Origin: Magnetococcales bacterium
GTDB taxonomy: Bacteria; Pseudomonadota; Magnetococcia; Magnetococcales; Magnetaquicoccaceae
Direction of reading: 5' to 3'
Assembly (NCBI GenBank): GCA_015231775.1
Contig: JADGAY010000011.1
Span: forward strand, 1-41,063
Length of the DNA: 41,063 bases
Shown here piece after piece: positions 24,653 through 33,176 of this stretch. Each line of letters begins with the position of its first letter. The first letter of the stretch is position 1. Made by a program: the position numbers and the translations under genes. Below the pieces are notes generated by a model, which was not told the origin of the DNA, searched no databases, and saw nothing but the letters and a program-made list of their open reading frames with translations.

Positions 24653-25537
24653 TCAGAATCCGCCCACCGGCCAGTTTTTGTCAGCGAGAATGGCGATGAA
24701 CAGCCCGCCCAGATAGCGCATGGAGGCCATGAAGTTCTTCCAGGCCAGGGGACGGTTGTTCGGCTCCTTGAGCAGGGCGACATTGAGGCGGATGAAATCG
24801 ATGCCGAACAGCAGGGCCCCAATGGCGTAGATCGCGCCAAGCTCATGCATGAACCATGGCAGGAGCGAAATCCCCACCATCAACAGCGTATTGCCCAGGA
24901 TGACTCGCGCGGTCTTGGCCTCTCCGACCACGACTGGCAGCATCGGCACGCCCACGCGCTGATACTCTTCCTTGAGATAGATCGCCAGGCTCCAGAAGTG
25001 GGAAGGGGTCCACAGAAACAGCACGAGGGACATCAGCACCGGCAGGGTGCACAGCTCCGGGTTGACCGAGGTGGCCCCCGCCAGTACCGCGAAGCTCCCG
25101 GCGGAACCGCCGATGACGATGTTGAGCCAGGTGCGGCGTTTGAGCCAGATGGTGTAGACCACGCCGTAGAGGAAGGTGCCCAGCGCCAGATGGATCGCGG
25201 CCACATGGTTGAAAAACCAGGTGATGAGCGTGATGCCGGCCACGGTGAAGAAGAGGGCCAACCAGAGGATGCGGGCCGGATTCTGTTGGGAGTCGTCCTC
25301 CATGGCCAGGGGACGCCGGGCGGTGCGCGGCATGATGCGGTCGATGTCCCGGTCCCAGAAGTGGTTGATCACCGCCGAACCCGCCGAGCCACACATCATC
25401 GCGATGGCGAGGGCAAAAATCGCCGAGGCGCGGTACTGATCGGCCACCGCCATGTGCGAGACCACGGCGGTCAAGGCGATCATCAATCCGATCTTGGGCT
25501 TGCACAGCTCGATGTATTGATTCAAGGTCAAGGACAT
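24653..25537 (-). CDS. ctaB: protoheme IX farnesyltransferase (heme O synthase)
   Basis: 294 residues, UbiA superfamily, about nine TM helices. The prenyl-diphosphate site N-H-F-W-D-R-D-I-D and the second conserved loop around S-H-F-W-S-L-A-I-Y are present. It adds a farnesyl group to heme b to make heme O for the oxidase encoded upstream in the same direction. No ctaA (heme A synthase) is seen in the window, so whether the oxidase receives heme A or O is not settled here. It is the last gene of the oxidase unit, separated from it by the 139-bp inverted-repeat element. Confidence 0.95.
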   Translation of the reverse strand: MSLTLNQYIELCKPKIGLMIALTAVVSHMAVADQYRASAIFALAIAMMCGSAGSAVINHFWDRDIDRIMPRTARRPLAMEDDSQQNPARILWLALFFTVAGITLITWFFNHVAAIHLALGTFLYGVVYTIWLKRRTWLNIVIGGSAGSFAVLAGATSVNPELCTLPVLMSLVLFLWTPSHFWSLAIYLKEEYQRVGVPMLPVVVGEAKTARVILGNTLLMVGISLLPWFMHELGAIYAIGALLFGIDFIRLNVALLKEPNNRPLAWKNFMASMRYLGGLFIAILADKNWPVGGF

Positions 25538-25574
25538 GGCCGTATCCGCCTCGGGTGGAGGAAAGAGTCATCTG

Positions 25575-25713
25575 AGAGGCTGTTTGGCACATGCCATACA
25601 GCCGATGCAGGCCCTGCATGGCCCGCCAAATGGCGCGGCAATTTGAGTGGCACGAATCGATTGGTTCAATTCGTGCCGGTTTGGTGATTCCAGGAAGTCA
25701 CCAAACAGCCTCT
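25575..25713. mobile_element. 139-bp MITE-like element with 13-bp perfect terminal inverted repeats
   Basis: Termini AGAGGCTGTTTGG (25575-25587) and CCAAACAGCCTCT (25701-25713). Inside are further palindromes, including GGCACGAAT (25649-25657) pairing with ATTCGTGCC (25669-25677), and ATGCAGG/CCTGCAT around 25605-25620. No coding capacity. Termini beginning GAGGCTGTTT resemble those of IS5-like elements, but no clear target duplication is visible. It sits between ctaB and the small membrane gene, so it may also fold in the transcript. Confidence 0.6.
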
Positions 25714-25772
25714 AAAAGCGTGCGGTAAACTGGCGCGTCATCCACAGTCGCGCGTGAACATTGCCCAGGCGA

Positions 25773-26084
25773 TCAGGGCTGCTTGGGCGGAACGGGAAGC
25801 GTTTGGGGTGAAGTCGGAGCCGCCGGCGGATTCACGGATTGGGATTGCGCGGCTTGTGACTCGGCGAACTTCTTGGCTTCGGCGGCCTTTTTGGCGGCCT
25901 TGATCTCCATGGCCTCCTTGTCCTTGATGGCACGGTGGGCCGGATCGTACTCCTTGGAGAAGTTATGGGTCAAGAAGGCGATCAAGATCAATGCGAAAAT
26001 AAAGAAAACAATGCCTGCCAGATTCATCTTCCGGCGCAGTTCAGGCGTGATGGCACGCGGTTCCAAATTCGGGGCCTTGATCAT
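25773..26084 (-). CDS. small membrane protein in the oxidase operon
   Basis: 103 residues: R-R-K-M-N-L-A-G-I-V-F-F-I-F-A-L-I-L-I-A-F as parts of a basic flank and one TM helix (about 20-40), then an Ala/Lys/Glu-rich helical stretch and a Pro-rich tail. Lies directly after ctaD, where many proteobacteria encode a small cytochrome oxidase assembly protein; the R-x-x-N...TM pattern is reminiscent of that family, but the long charged tail is not. It could instead be a subunit-IV-like peptide. Longer in-frame starts upstream encode Pro/Arg-rich residues and are unlikely. Confidence 0.65.
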   Translation of the reverse strand: MIKAPNLEPRAITPELRRKMNLAGIVFFIFALILIAFLTHNFSKEYDPAHRAIKDKEAMEIKAAKKAAEAKKFAESQAAQSQSVNPPAAPTSPQTLPVPPKQP

Positions 26085-26162
26085 TTTCTCACGTCTAGGT
26101 AGGAAGAAGAGAAGAGGAGGGGGCCGGGGAGGCGCGGTCAACAACCTCCCCGGAGATGTGAC

Positions 26163-27767
26163 TTACTTGTAGTTGTACGGCGTCCAGTTGGCATCCACGG
26201 TAACCGGGGTCGGGAAATTGCCCGGGCCCGGAGGCGTGGCGGTGTGGGTCCACTCCAGGGAGTTGGAACCCCACGGATTGCTCGGAGCCTTTTCGCCCTT
26301 GATGGCGCTGATGAGCCAGTTGCTGATGGTCAGGACCATGCCGATGGCCACGATGAAGGCACCGATGGTGGCGATCTTGTGATAGGAGCCGAAGTGGACC
26401 GGAAACTGGGAATAGTCCCAATAGCGGCGCGGCATCCCCTCGACACCGATGATGAACAGGGGCCAGAAGGTGATGTTGACGCCGATGAAGTTGAACCAGA
26501 AGCCCAGCTTGCCCTGCTTTTCGTTGAGCATCTTGCCGGCGATCTTCGGGAACCAGAAGTCCACGGCGGCAAACACCGCGAAGGTGGAGAAGATACCCAT
26601 GATGAAGTGGAAGTGGGCGTGCACGAAGGAGGTCTCACCCAGATGCACCGCCATGACGGTCATGGCCAGGGGGATGCCGGTCAAGCCACCGATCAGCAAC
26701 AGATACAGTGCCGCCGTGCCATAGTACATCGGCACATTGAAGGTGATCGCGCCCTTGTACAGCGTGCCGAACAGGGAGATGGTCATCAAACCGACCGGGA
26801 CGGAGATCATCAGGGTGGTGATCATCTGTCCGATGCGCAGCCAGTCCGGCATGCCGGAGTAGTAGAGGTGGTGGATCCACACTTCGCCGGAGATCAGCAC
26901 GATGAAACACATGCCGCCGTAAACCGCCGCCTTGTAGTTGAAGATCGGGTTCTTGGCCATGGTGGCGAAGATTTCGTAGAAGATGCCCATGGCCGGCAGG
27001 AAGATGACATACACCGCCGGGTGGGAGTAGAACCAGAAGAGGTTTTGATACAGCAGAACGTCACCGCCATTGGCCGGATCGAAGAAGTGGGTGCCCAGGT
27101 AGCGGTCGAACAGCAGCAGGGTGACGGCGGCGGCCAGCACCGGCACGAAGATCAACTGGATGATCAGCGCGGTGAGGCAGGACCAGACGAACATGTTGAG
27201 TTGGTTCCAGCCCATGCCCGGCGCGCGCATGTAGATGATGGTCACCAGGAAGTTCACCGCGGCCAGGATCGAGGAGAAACCCATCAGATGGACGGTGAAG
27301 ACATACAGGGCGGTGTTGCCGGCGGTGGTGATGGAGTAGGGCGGATAGCCGGTCCACATCACGTCCGGCTTGTCCGGAACGATGAAGGTCAACAGCGCCA
27401 CGACGATGCCGGCCCAGAACAGCCACACCGACAGGGCGTTGATGCGCGGGAAGGCCACATCCTTGGCGCCGATCATCAGCGGCAGCAGGTAGTTGGCCGC
27501 GAAGCCCGTGAGGCCGGGAATCAGGAAGCCCAGGATCATGGCCGCGCCATGAAAGTAGAGCCAGACATTGTACTGATCGCCACCCGTGTAGGCATCCGAC
27601 ACGATCGTCGGGCCTGGGGATGACTGCTCGATGCGGATCAACAGGGCCATGAGACCGGCCACCGCGAAGGCCGCGATCGAGCCGATCAGATAGAGAACGC
27701 CGATGCGTTTGTGATCCGTGGTAAAGATCCACTCTCCCAATTTGAAACCAGATGATGCGCTGCTCAT
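26163..27767 (-). CDS. ctaD: cytochrome c oxidase subunit I, A2-type
   Basis: 534 residues, 12 TM helices. All metal ligands are visible: the low-spin heme His in the Y-F-H-G-A-A-M segment, CuB His with cross-linked Tyr in H-P-A-V-Y, H-H-L-Y for CuB, and H-A-H-F-H-F for the two hemes. The helix VI stretch reads W-F-Y-S-H-P-A-V-Y, so the Glu of A1 oxidases (G-H-P-E-V-Y) is replaced and the Y-S pair that defines the A2 proton path is present. Ribosome site GGGGA precedes ATG. Directly downstream of ctaC. Confidence 0.96.
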   Translation of the reverse strand: MSSASSGFKLGEWIFTTDHKRIGVLYLIGSIAAFAVAGLMALLIRIEQSSPGPTIVSDAYTGGDQYNVWLYFHGAAMILGFLIPGLTGFAANYLLPLMIGAKDVAFPRINALSVWLFWAGIVVALLTFIVPDKPDVMWTGYPPYSITTAGNTALYVFTVHLMGFSSILAAVNFLVTIIYMRAPGMGWNQLNMFVWSCLTALIIQLIFVPVLAAAVTLLLFDRYLGTHFFDPANGGDVLLYQNLFWFYSHPAVYVIFLPAMGIFYEIFATMAKNPIFNYKAAVYGGMCFIVLISGEVWIHHLYYSGMPDWLRIGQMITTLMISVPVGLMTISLFGTLYKGAITFNVPMYYGTAALYLLLIGGLTGIPLAMTVMAVHLGETSFVHAHFHFIMGIFSTFAVFAAVDFWFPKIAGKMLNEKQGKLGFWFNFIGVNITFWPLFIIGVEGMPRRYWDYSQFPVHFGSYHKIATIGAFIVAIGMVLTISNWLISAIKGEKAPSNPWGSNSLEWTHTATPPGPGNFPTPVTVDANWTPYNYK

Positions 27768-27826
27768 CGCTTCAATCCCCTATTTCCTTCCTTATGATAT
27801 CCGTTGAAGGCCAACCGATCGTGCGA

Positions 27827-28552
27827 TCAGGCGCCCTGTTTCTTTTTCGCGACCCAGGCGTCGAACTCGGCCTGCGGCACCATCTTGACCTTGGTCCACA
27901 TGAAGGAGTGGCGGTTGCCGCAATACTCGGCGCAGGTGGCGATGGTCTCGCCCGCCTTGACCGGGTTGAACCAGAGATAGGTGACGCGGCCCGGCATCAG
28001 ATCTTCCTTGACGCGATAGTCCGGCAGGAAGAAAGAGTGCACCACATCGGTGGAGGTCATGCGCAGCACCACTGGTTTGCCGACCGGCACCACCAGGCCA
28101 TCACCCTCCTTGGAATCGACCACGAACGAGGAGGATGCGCCGTTGTCATATTCGAAGTTCCAGCTCCACATGCTGCCGGTCACCTTCACTTCCATGGCGT
28201 TGCGCGGCACGTCGCGGTATTCGTTCCAGACCGTCCACCCCTTGGCCGCCAGGTAGAAGTCATCGGCCATGAAGATGAAGGAGGGGACAACCGCGAGACC
28301 GATCAGGGTGATCTTGTCAAATTTCGGAGCGGTGCCGATCTGATTCGGACGACTGGCGCGATACTTCCAGACCCAGTAGAGACCTGCGGTCAGAAAAACG
28401 ATGCCGATAATGAAGAGATCCAGCAGCACATCGTGCCAAAGGTGATTCCAGCTTGCCGCCGGATCCGGAATCCCACCTTTCGCCCCTGCCTCGGCCAGCG
28501 CGGCTGCCGACCCGAGGCCCATCAGGACCATCGCGGAAACTGCCCGTTTCAT
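27827..28552 (-). CDS. ctaC: cytochrome c oxidase subunit II
   Basis: 241 residues with a signal peptide, two TM helices (about 40-65 and 80-100) and a periplasmic cupredoxin domain. CuA ligands: His172, C-A-E-Y-C-G-N-R-H (Cys207, Cys211, His215) and Met218. The protein ends soon after the CuA loop, so there is no fused cytochrome c domain as in caa3 enzymes; a separate electron donor is needed. The start is the ATG at 28552, set by GAGGAG 8 nt upstream; an ATG at 28567 lies in that ribosome site and overlaps the SCO stop. Confidence 0.95.
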   Translation of the reverse strand: MKRAVSAMVLMGLGSAAALAEAGAKGGIPDPAASWNHLWHDVLLDLFIIGIVFLTAGLYWVWKYRASRPNQIGTAPKFDKITLIGLAVVPSFIFMADDFYLAAKGWTVWNEYRDVPRNAMEVKVTGSMWSWNFEYDNGASSSFVVDSKEGDGLVVPVGKPVVLRMTSTDVVHSFFLPDYRVKEDLMPGRVTYLWFNPVKAGETIATCAEYCGNRHSFMWTKVKMVPQAEFDAWVAKKKQGA

Positions 28553-28563
28553 GAATGTTCTCC

Positions 28564-29391
28564 TCATTTTCTAATGTTCTTGCGATGATGAATCAAACGA
28601 TAAATACCCAGTGAAGCAAACAACAATCCGATACCCAGAAGAAATGAACCCAGTCCCACGAAGACCGGTATGCTCAACGTATAGCGGCCTTCCTTGAAAT
28701 TGTAGCTGTAGCAGAGGCTCACCAGGTAATCCAAGCTCTCGGAAGGCTTGAATTGGCTGGATTTGGCCTCCAGAAGCGCCAGTTCGACATCCTTGGGCGT
28801 CACGTTCAGGACATTGAGGTAACGCGCCACCCGGCCTTCTGGGGAGAGGATCAGGATCAACGTCGGGTGGAAGAAGGTCCGGTCAGCCGGAGACCAGAAA
28901 AACTTGTACCCGATCTTGTCCATCTCCCGTTTGATCACGTCCGGCTGCTCGAACCTCGTGAAACGCCAACCGCGAATCGGGTCATCCGGGAGATCGAGTT
29001 GTTGGACGAACTTGGTCAACCCCTCGGTGGTATCGTTCTTGTCGAAGGAGACGAACACCACGTTGAAACCTTTTCCGGCCTCGAGCGACTTGACATCCTT
29101 GAGCAACTCCTTCAACGAGATGCCGATGTTGAAGCAGGCGCCGTCGCAGGTGTAGTAGGCCGGCACGAGCACGAAGGGCCTATTGGGAAGATCCGCGAAC
29201 TGAAACGGTTTTCCCTGTTCATCGAGCAGGGTGACCTCGTTGCCGAACTTGACGCCGAGAAATTTCTGTTCATCCACGCGGAAGAGGGTCGGGTCGATGT
29301 CGGAATTATCCGTGGGCTTGGAAATGGCCCAGCCATCTCCAAGCAACACCACCCAGAGCGTCATGGCCATCAGCCATGCAATTTTCCGCAT
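28564..29391 (-). CDS. SCO1/SenC-type copper chaperone with C-terminal membrane anchor
   Basis: 275 residues: signal peptide ending near D-G-W-A, a thioredoxin-fold domain with C-D-G-A-C (Cys82, Cys86) and the distal His175 in F-F-H-P-T, the three copper ligands of SCO proteins, and a C-terminal TM helix followed by a basic tail. SCO proteins deliver copper to, or reduce, the CuA site of subunit II; its position just before ctaC fits that. Most SCO proteins are anchored at the N-terminus, so the C-terminal anchor is less common. Of two ATGs, 29391 has better spacing to AGGAG than 29397. Confidence 0.92.
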   Translation of the reverse strand: MRKIAWLMAMTLWVVLLGDGWAISKPTDNSDIDPTLFRVDEQKFLGVKFGNEVTLLDEQGKPFQFADLPNRPFVLVPAYYTCDGACFNIGISLKELLKDVKSLEAGKGFNVVFVSFDKNDTTEGLTKFVQQLDLPDDPIRGWRFTRFEQPDVIKREMDKIGYKFFWSPADRTFFHPTLILILSPEGRVARYLNVLNVTPKDVELALLEAKSSQFKPSESLDYLVSLCYSYNFKEGRYTLSIPVFVGLGSFLLGIGLLFASLGIYRLIHHRKNIRK

Positions 29392-29477
29392 TCTCATTCA
29401 CTCCTGGCCAAACAGGCATTCAACAAAGGTCGCGCAGGGAAGTTCCACCGGGCAACCTTTGCTGAATGTTCATCGAT

Positions 29478-30254
29478 TTACCAATAATAGACCTGGGAAA
29501 CCACGAAGAACCACACCACGTCCACGAAGTGCCAGTACAGCCCCACGCAGAAGGTGAGGGACTTGTTGGTTTTGCCAGCCAGGGCGGCGATCAGCACCGT
29601 GAGGAAGGATCCCAGACCGACCACGACGTGGGAGGCATGGAAACCGGTGATCGAATAGAAGGCCGTGCTGTAAGCATTGGTGGAGGGGACGAAATTTATG
29701 TGGATGAGATGGTTGTATTCGTAGGCGGTGCAGCCCAGAAAGATCGCGCCCAGGATGATGGAGAGGAACAGCCAGAGGCGGAAGCCGCCCATGTTGTTCT
29801 GTTCGCTTTTGATCTCGGCGATGTGATAGGTGAAGCTGGAGGCCACCAGGATCACGGTCATGATGATCGGCAAGACGAGATTCATGTCCGTCGGGGTGCC
29901 AGCCGGGGGCCAGTTGGGTCCGGCGGAGAGACGCATGGTCCAGTAGGAGACAAACAGGCCCATGAAGATGAAGACTTCCGAAACGATGAAGATCGGCAGC
30001 GCGATGGGGGTAAGCCCCTCCATGACCGGCTTTTGGGTGAGCGCCTCGGCGGTCCATTTGGCGATGCCGGCCAGCAACAGGGGGGTTCCGATACCGGCGC
30101 AGATGATGGCCAGCATTTTGTTGTTGTAGGTGATCCATTCAACAAAACAGAAGACCACGGCAAAAAGGACGCCAAGCACCACGAGCAGAGGCGCCGCGCT
30201 GGTCTCCCAGTGATGCGCTTGGGCGTGGTTGTGACCGGTTGTGGAATTCGACAT
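29478..30254 (-). CDS. ctaE: cytochrome c oxidase subunit III
   Basis: 258 residues with seven predicted TM helices and the late block F-H-A-S-H-V-V-V-G-L-G, followed by W-H-F-V-D-V-V-W at the C-terminus, both diagnostic for subunit III. It stabilises subunit I and lines the oxygen path. It is the first gene of the minus-strand oxidase operon (ctaE, SCO, ctaC, ctaD, small protein, ctaB), an unusual order since subunit III normally follows subunit I. Ribosome site AGGAGGGAG. Confidence 0.95.
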   Translation of the reverse strand: MSNSTTGHNHAQAHHWETSAAPLLVVLGVLFAVVFCFVEWITYNNKMLAIICAGIGTPLLLAGIAKWTAEALTQKPVMEGLTPIALPIFIVSEVFIFMGLFVSYWTMRLSAGPNWPPAGTPTDMNLVLPIIMTVILVASSFTYHIAEIKSEQNNMGGFRLWLFLSIILGAIFLGCTAYEYNHLIHINFVPSTNAYSTAFYSITGFHASHVVVGLGSFLTVLIAALAGKTNKSLTFCVGLYWHFVDVVWFFVVSQVYYW

Positions 30255-30390
30255 CGGACTCCCTCCTAAAGATCAAGATTATCAATGAATCCAATTGAGG
30301 ATGGACACGTTTTTCAAGGAGAAACTGAATTGTCAAGCCTCGATTATTATCGCCGAAAGTTAACATCGATGTGTGTGGGTGTCAAATCAT

Positions 30391-30410
30391 TTTTTGACAT
30401 TTGTCAAAAA
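30391..30410. promoter_or_regulatory. FNR-type site, 20-bp perfect palindrome
   Basis: Contains TTGAC-N4-GTCAA (30394-30407), a symmetric variant of the FNR consensus TTGAT-N4-ATCAA, extended to 9-bp perfect arms around a TT centre. A third half-site TGTCAAA lies at 30380-30386. It stands 137 nt before ctaE and 168 nt before the divergent fnr-type gene, so it can serve oxidase control, autoregulation, or both. Confidence 0.75.
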
Positions 30411-30577
30411 TGTGTGAAGAAAAAATGAGTCAGCGTTTATTTCTCTTTATGAACTTTTTCCCTGCTCTCGGGTCTCAAAATTCATTGGACCGCAGTGCGG
30501 ATTGTGCCGTATTCTGCGTCGAAAAATGGGGTGGGACGGTGTGGTTGTGGTGGTGCTTGAGAAGGTGAATTCCACGC

Positions 30578-31363
30578 ATGAATGGTTTGAATCAGTTCGC
30601 AATCAAGCAGACCGGTGACGCGGAGGAGGCGTGCCCCGATTCCCAGGAGGTCGCCTGCGCCCAGTGCAAGTTGCACGGCTTTCTGAAGTTTTTCGAAGGG
30701 TCGGATCTCTTATCCCTGAATATCTTCTTGTCCAGACGCATCCCGGTGGCCAAGGGGGCCATTCTGTTTGATGCGGTTGCGCCTTTCCGTGGAATTTACG
30801 CAGTCAAAAGTGGTAGTTTCAAAAGTTTCTCGCACCAGGATCCGTCGGGTGATCAGATCCTTGGTTTCAGTCTGCCTGGAGAGTTGATTGGTTTGGATGC
30901 CCTTCACTCCAGCCAATACGGTTATTCCACCGTTGCGCTGGAAGCCAGTTCCGTCTGTTGGTTGCCCTTCGAGCATCTGGATGTCTTGGGTGAACGGATG
31001 GCCTTTTTTCAGGAACAGGTGATTCGGATCCTGGTTGATCAGGTGCGACATGATCACCATCAGACCCTTCTGGTGGGACGTCGTACCGCCGAGGAGCGGT
31101 TGGGCGCCTTTTTGCTGAATCTGTCCGATCGGTACCGTCGCCATGGTTTCGAGGGCGAGGCGTTTCGTCTGCCCATGCTCCAAAACGATATGGCCAACTA
31201 TCTGGGGCTCTCCATGGAGACTGTCAGTCGCACCTTGCGTGGATTTCGTGAGCAGGAGGTGGTGTCGATTCAGGGGAAGCGGTTGCGGATCTTGAATGAG
31301 GATTGTTTGCGTTCGATCGCGCATGCGTGTCGAGGGGGGGGTGATTCGGCGGGTCCGGGATGA
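30578..31363 (+). CDS. FNR-type CRP-family regulator
   Basis: 261 residues. An N-terminal Cys cluster (Cys19, Cys27, Cys30) plus Cys127 at the position of E. coli FNR Cys122 gives the four ligands for an oxygen-labile [4Fe-4S] cluster, though the spacing C-x7-C-x2-C differs from E. coli C-x2-C-x5-C. A cNMP-like barrel (about 45-150), a long dimer helix and a winged HTH with recognition helix M-E-T-V-S-R-T-L-R follow; E-x-x-S-R reads TTGAT-type half-sites. Such sites stand upstream of this gene and between ccoN and ccoG. It therefore probably switches the two oxidases with oxygen supply. Ends before a bidirectional terminator. Confidence 0.9.
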   Translation: MNGLNQFAIKQTGDAEEACPDSQEVACAQCKLHGFLKFFEGSDLLSLNIFLSRRIPVAKGAILFDAVAPFRGIYAVKSGSFKSFSHQDPSGDQILGFSLPGELIGLDALHSSQYGYSTVALEASSVCWLPFEHLDVLGERMAFFQEQVIRILVDQVRHDHHQTLLVGRRTAEERLGAFLLNLSDRYRRHGFEGEAFRLPMLQNDMANYLGLSMETVSRTLRGFREQEVVSIQGKRLRILNEDCLRSIAHACRGGGDSAGPG

Positions 31364-31457
31364 TTTCCCTTTGTGCCGGATCGGCAGGGATTGGGATGAA
31401 CTTGCATGATGGGGGAGTACCCCCGACGGTGGACCACCCTTCGGTCGTTCCACGAAA

Positions 31458-31491
31458 AAAAAGGTCCAGGGATCGCTCCCTGGACCTTTTT
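31458..31491. terminator. bidirectional rho-independent terminator between fnr-type gene and ccoP
   Basis: A 10-bp stem GGTCCAGGGA/TCCCTGGACC with a TCGC loop, flanked by A-run on one side and T-run on the other, so it works in both directions between the two convergent genes. Confidence 0.93.
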
Positions 31492-31512
31492 GGGTATGCC
31501 TGTCCGAAAAAC

Positions 31513-32424
31513 TTACTGCCCGCCACCCAGGCTGTGCACGTAAATGGTCAGCTTCTTGATGTCCAGCGCACTCAACTGACGACCTGACTCCTTGATGCCC
31601 GCGCCCCAGGCCGGCATCTCACCCATGCGACCCTTGGCGATCGACTCACGCACGGTCTTTTGATCTCCACCATAGAGCCAGATTCCGTCGGTCAGGTTCG
31701 GAGCACCCACCTGAGGCGGTTTCTCGCCGTTGACCGTACCCTTGAGCGAACCGTTACCCTTGTCGCCGTGGCAGGTCGTGCAGGCCGCTTCGCCCCGGAA
31801 CAGGGCGTCGCCACGGGTGATGGCCGGCTTGTCCGTGGATTTTCCGGACAGGGATAGGACATACTGGGTCAGATCATCCACCTGCGCATCCGTGAAGTTG
31901 CCGCCCGCCGCTTTCGCATGCGCCGGCATCTGCCCGTTCCGACCATTGGTGATGGTCTCCTGGATGGTGTCCAGATCGCCACCGAAGAGCCAGTCGTCAT
32001 CCGCCAGGGTCGGGAAGCCACCCGCCTTGACGCCAATGCCCGCCGGACCGTGACACGGTGCGCAGTTGTCACCGAACAGCGCCTTGCCACCGGAGATCGA
32101 GAATTGCAGGAGTTGGTTGTCCTTGCTGATCTCCTTCAGCGACAGCTTGTCCAGCTTGTCGTTGAAGACCTTCTGCTTGGCCTTGGCCTCGTCCATCTCT
32201 TTCTGATACTCGCCACGCATGGTCGTGCCCAGCGTGCCGGGGGTGAATCCGTCCGGCAGCGGCCAGGCCGGATAGAGCACCCAGTAGACCACCGACCAGA
32301 TGATGGTCGCGTAGAAACTGTTCAACCACCATTTGGGCAGGGGATTGTTGTATTCCTGGAGGGGAAACCCCTCATCATCATCCCACTTGTGGCCCGTGGT
32401 ATCCAAATCTTTGTTGTCCGCCAT
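31513..32424 (-). CDS. ccoP: cbb3 oxidase subunit III, diheme cytochrome c
   Basis: 303 residues: a soluble N-terminal tail with H-K-W-D-D-D-E-G (typical CcoP 'DGIxE' region variant), one TM helix (about 32-55), a charged linker and two cytochrome c domains with C-A-P-C-H and C-T-T-C-H heme sites and Met ligands in G-Q-M-P-A and G-E-M-P-A-W. It passes electrons from cytochrome c to CcoO. The ribosome site GGAG precedes the ATG; only 21 nt separate it from ccoO, so no ccoQ lies between as in most clusters. Confidence 0.96.
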   Translation of the reverse strand: MADNKDLDTTGHKWDDDEGFPLQEYNNPLPKWWLNSFYATIIWSVVYWVLYPAWPLPDGFTPGTLGTTMRGEYQKEMDEAKAKQKVFNDKLDKLSLKEISKDNQLLQFSISGGKALFGDNCAPCHGPAGIGVKAGGFPTLADDDWLFGGDLDTIQETITNGRNGQMPAHAKAAGGNFTDAQVDDLTQYVLSLSGKSTDKPAITRGDALFRGEAACTTCHGDKGNGSLKGTVNGEKPPQVGAPNLTDGIWLYGGDQKTVRESIAKGRMGEMPAWGAGIKESGRQLSALDIKKLTIYVHSLGGGQ

Positions 32425-32445
32425 GGTATGGGTCTCCTTCTCCTC

Positions 32446-33162
32446 TTAGCGGGCCTTGGCCTGTTGGCCGGAAAAATCCACCAGCGTGCCCAACATTTGC
32501 AGATAGGCCAGCAGGGCATCCAGTTCGGTGAGCTTTTCGGGCTTGCCGTCAAAGTCCGCCTTCGGAACCTTCTTGCCATAACGGGTGGTCAAACCGGCGC
32601 CATCGGCGGTCGGGGAGGCCTGGGCCGCCAGATCCTGCTTGGCGTTGGCCATCTGGTCCGGGGTGTAGGGGACGCCCACCATCGACAACACCTTCATGCG
32701 CTTCTCGATGTCGTCGAATTTGAGTTCGTTCTCCTGCAACCAGGGATAGGCCGGCATCACCGACTCACGCACCACGTTCTGAGGCTTGAGCATGTGGGCG
32801 CGGTGCCACTCGTTGGAGTACTTGCCGCCGATGCGGGCCAGGTCCGGACCGGTACGCTTGGAGCCCCACTGGAACGGATGATCGTACATGCTCTCCGCGG
32901 CCAGGGAGTAGTGCCCGTAACGCTCGGTTTCGTCGCGGAACGGACGGATCATCTGGGAGTGACAATTGTAGCACCCCTCGCGGATGTAGATGTCGCGGCC
33001 TTTCAGCTCCAGGGGGGTGTAGGGACGCATCCCTTCCACCTTCTCGATGGTGCTCTTGATGAAAAAGAGCGGAACGATTTCGACCAGACCACCGATGGAG
33101 ACCATGATCAATGTCAGAACGGCCATCAGTGGAATGCTTTTTTCGATGGTACTGTGTTGCAT
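32446..33162 (-). CDS. ccoO: cbb3 oxidase subunit II, monoheme cytochrome c
   Basis: 238 residues: one N-terminal TM anchor (about 12-38) and a periplasmic cytochrome c domain with C-Y-N-C-H and the block [11 protein letters not shown], characteristic of CcoO. It relays electrons to the catalytic subunit. The start is ATG 33162, preceded by AAGGAGG; an upstream ATG at 33180 overlaps ccoN. Confidence 0.96.
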   Translation of the reverse strand: MQHSTIEKSIPLMAVLTLIMVSIGGLVEIVPLFFIKSTIEKVEGMRPYTPLELKGRDIYIREGCYNCHSQMIRPFRDETERYGHYSLAAESMYDHPFQWGSKRTGPDLARIGGKYSNEWHRAHMLKPQNVVRESVMPAYPWLQENELKFDDIEKRMKVLSMVGVPYTPDQMANAKQDLAAQASPTADGAGLTTRYGKKVPKADFDGKPEKLTELDALLAYLQMLGTLVDFSGQQAKAR

Positions 33163-33176
33163 CGTGGTCCTCCTTA

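Noticed and set aside
26244-27623. Long plus-strand ORF opposite ctaD
   Set aside because: Composition (His, Gln, Asp, Gly rich) is that of antisense to a GC-rich membrane gene; ctaD is certain.
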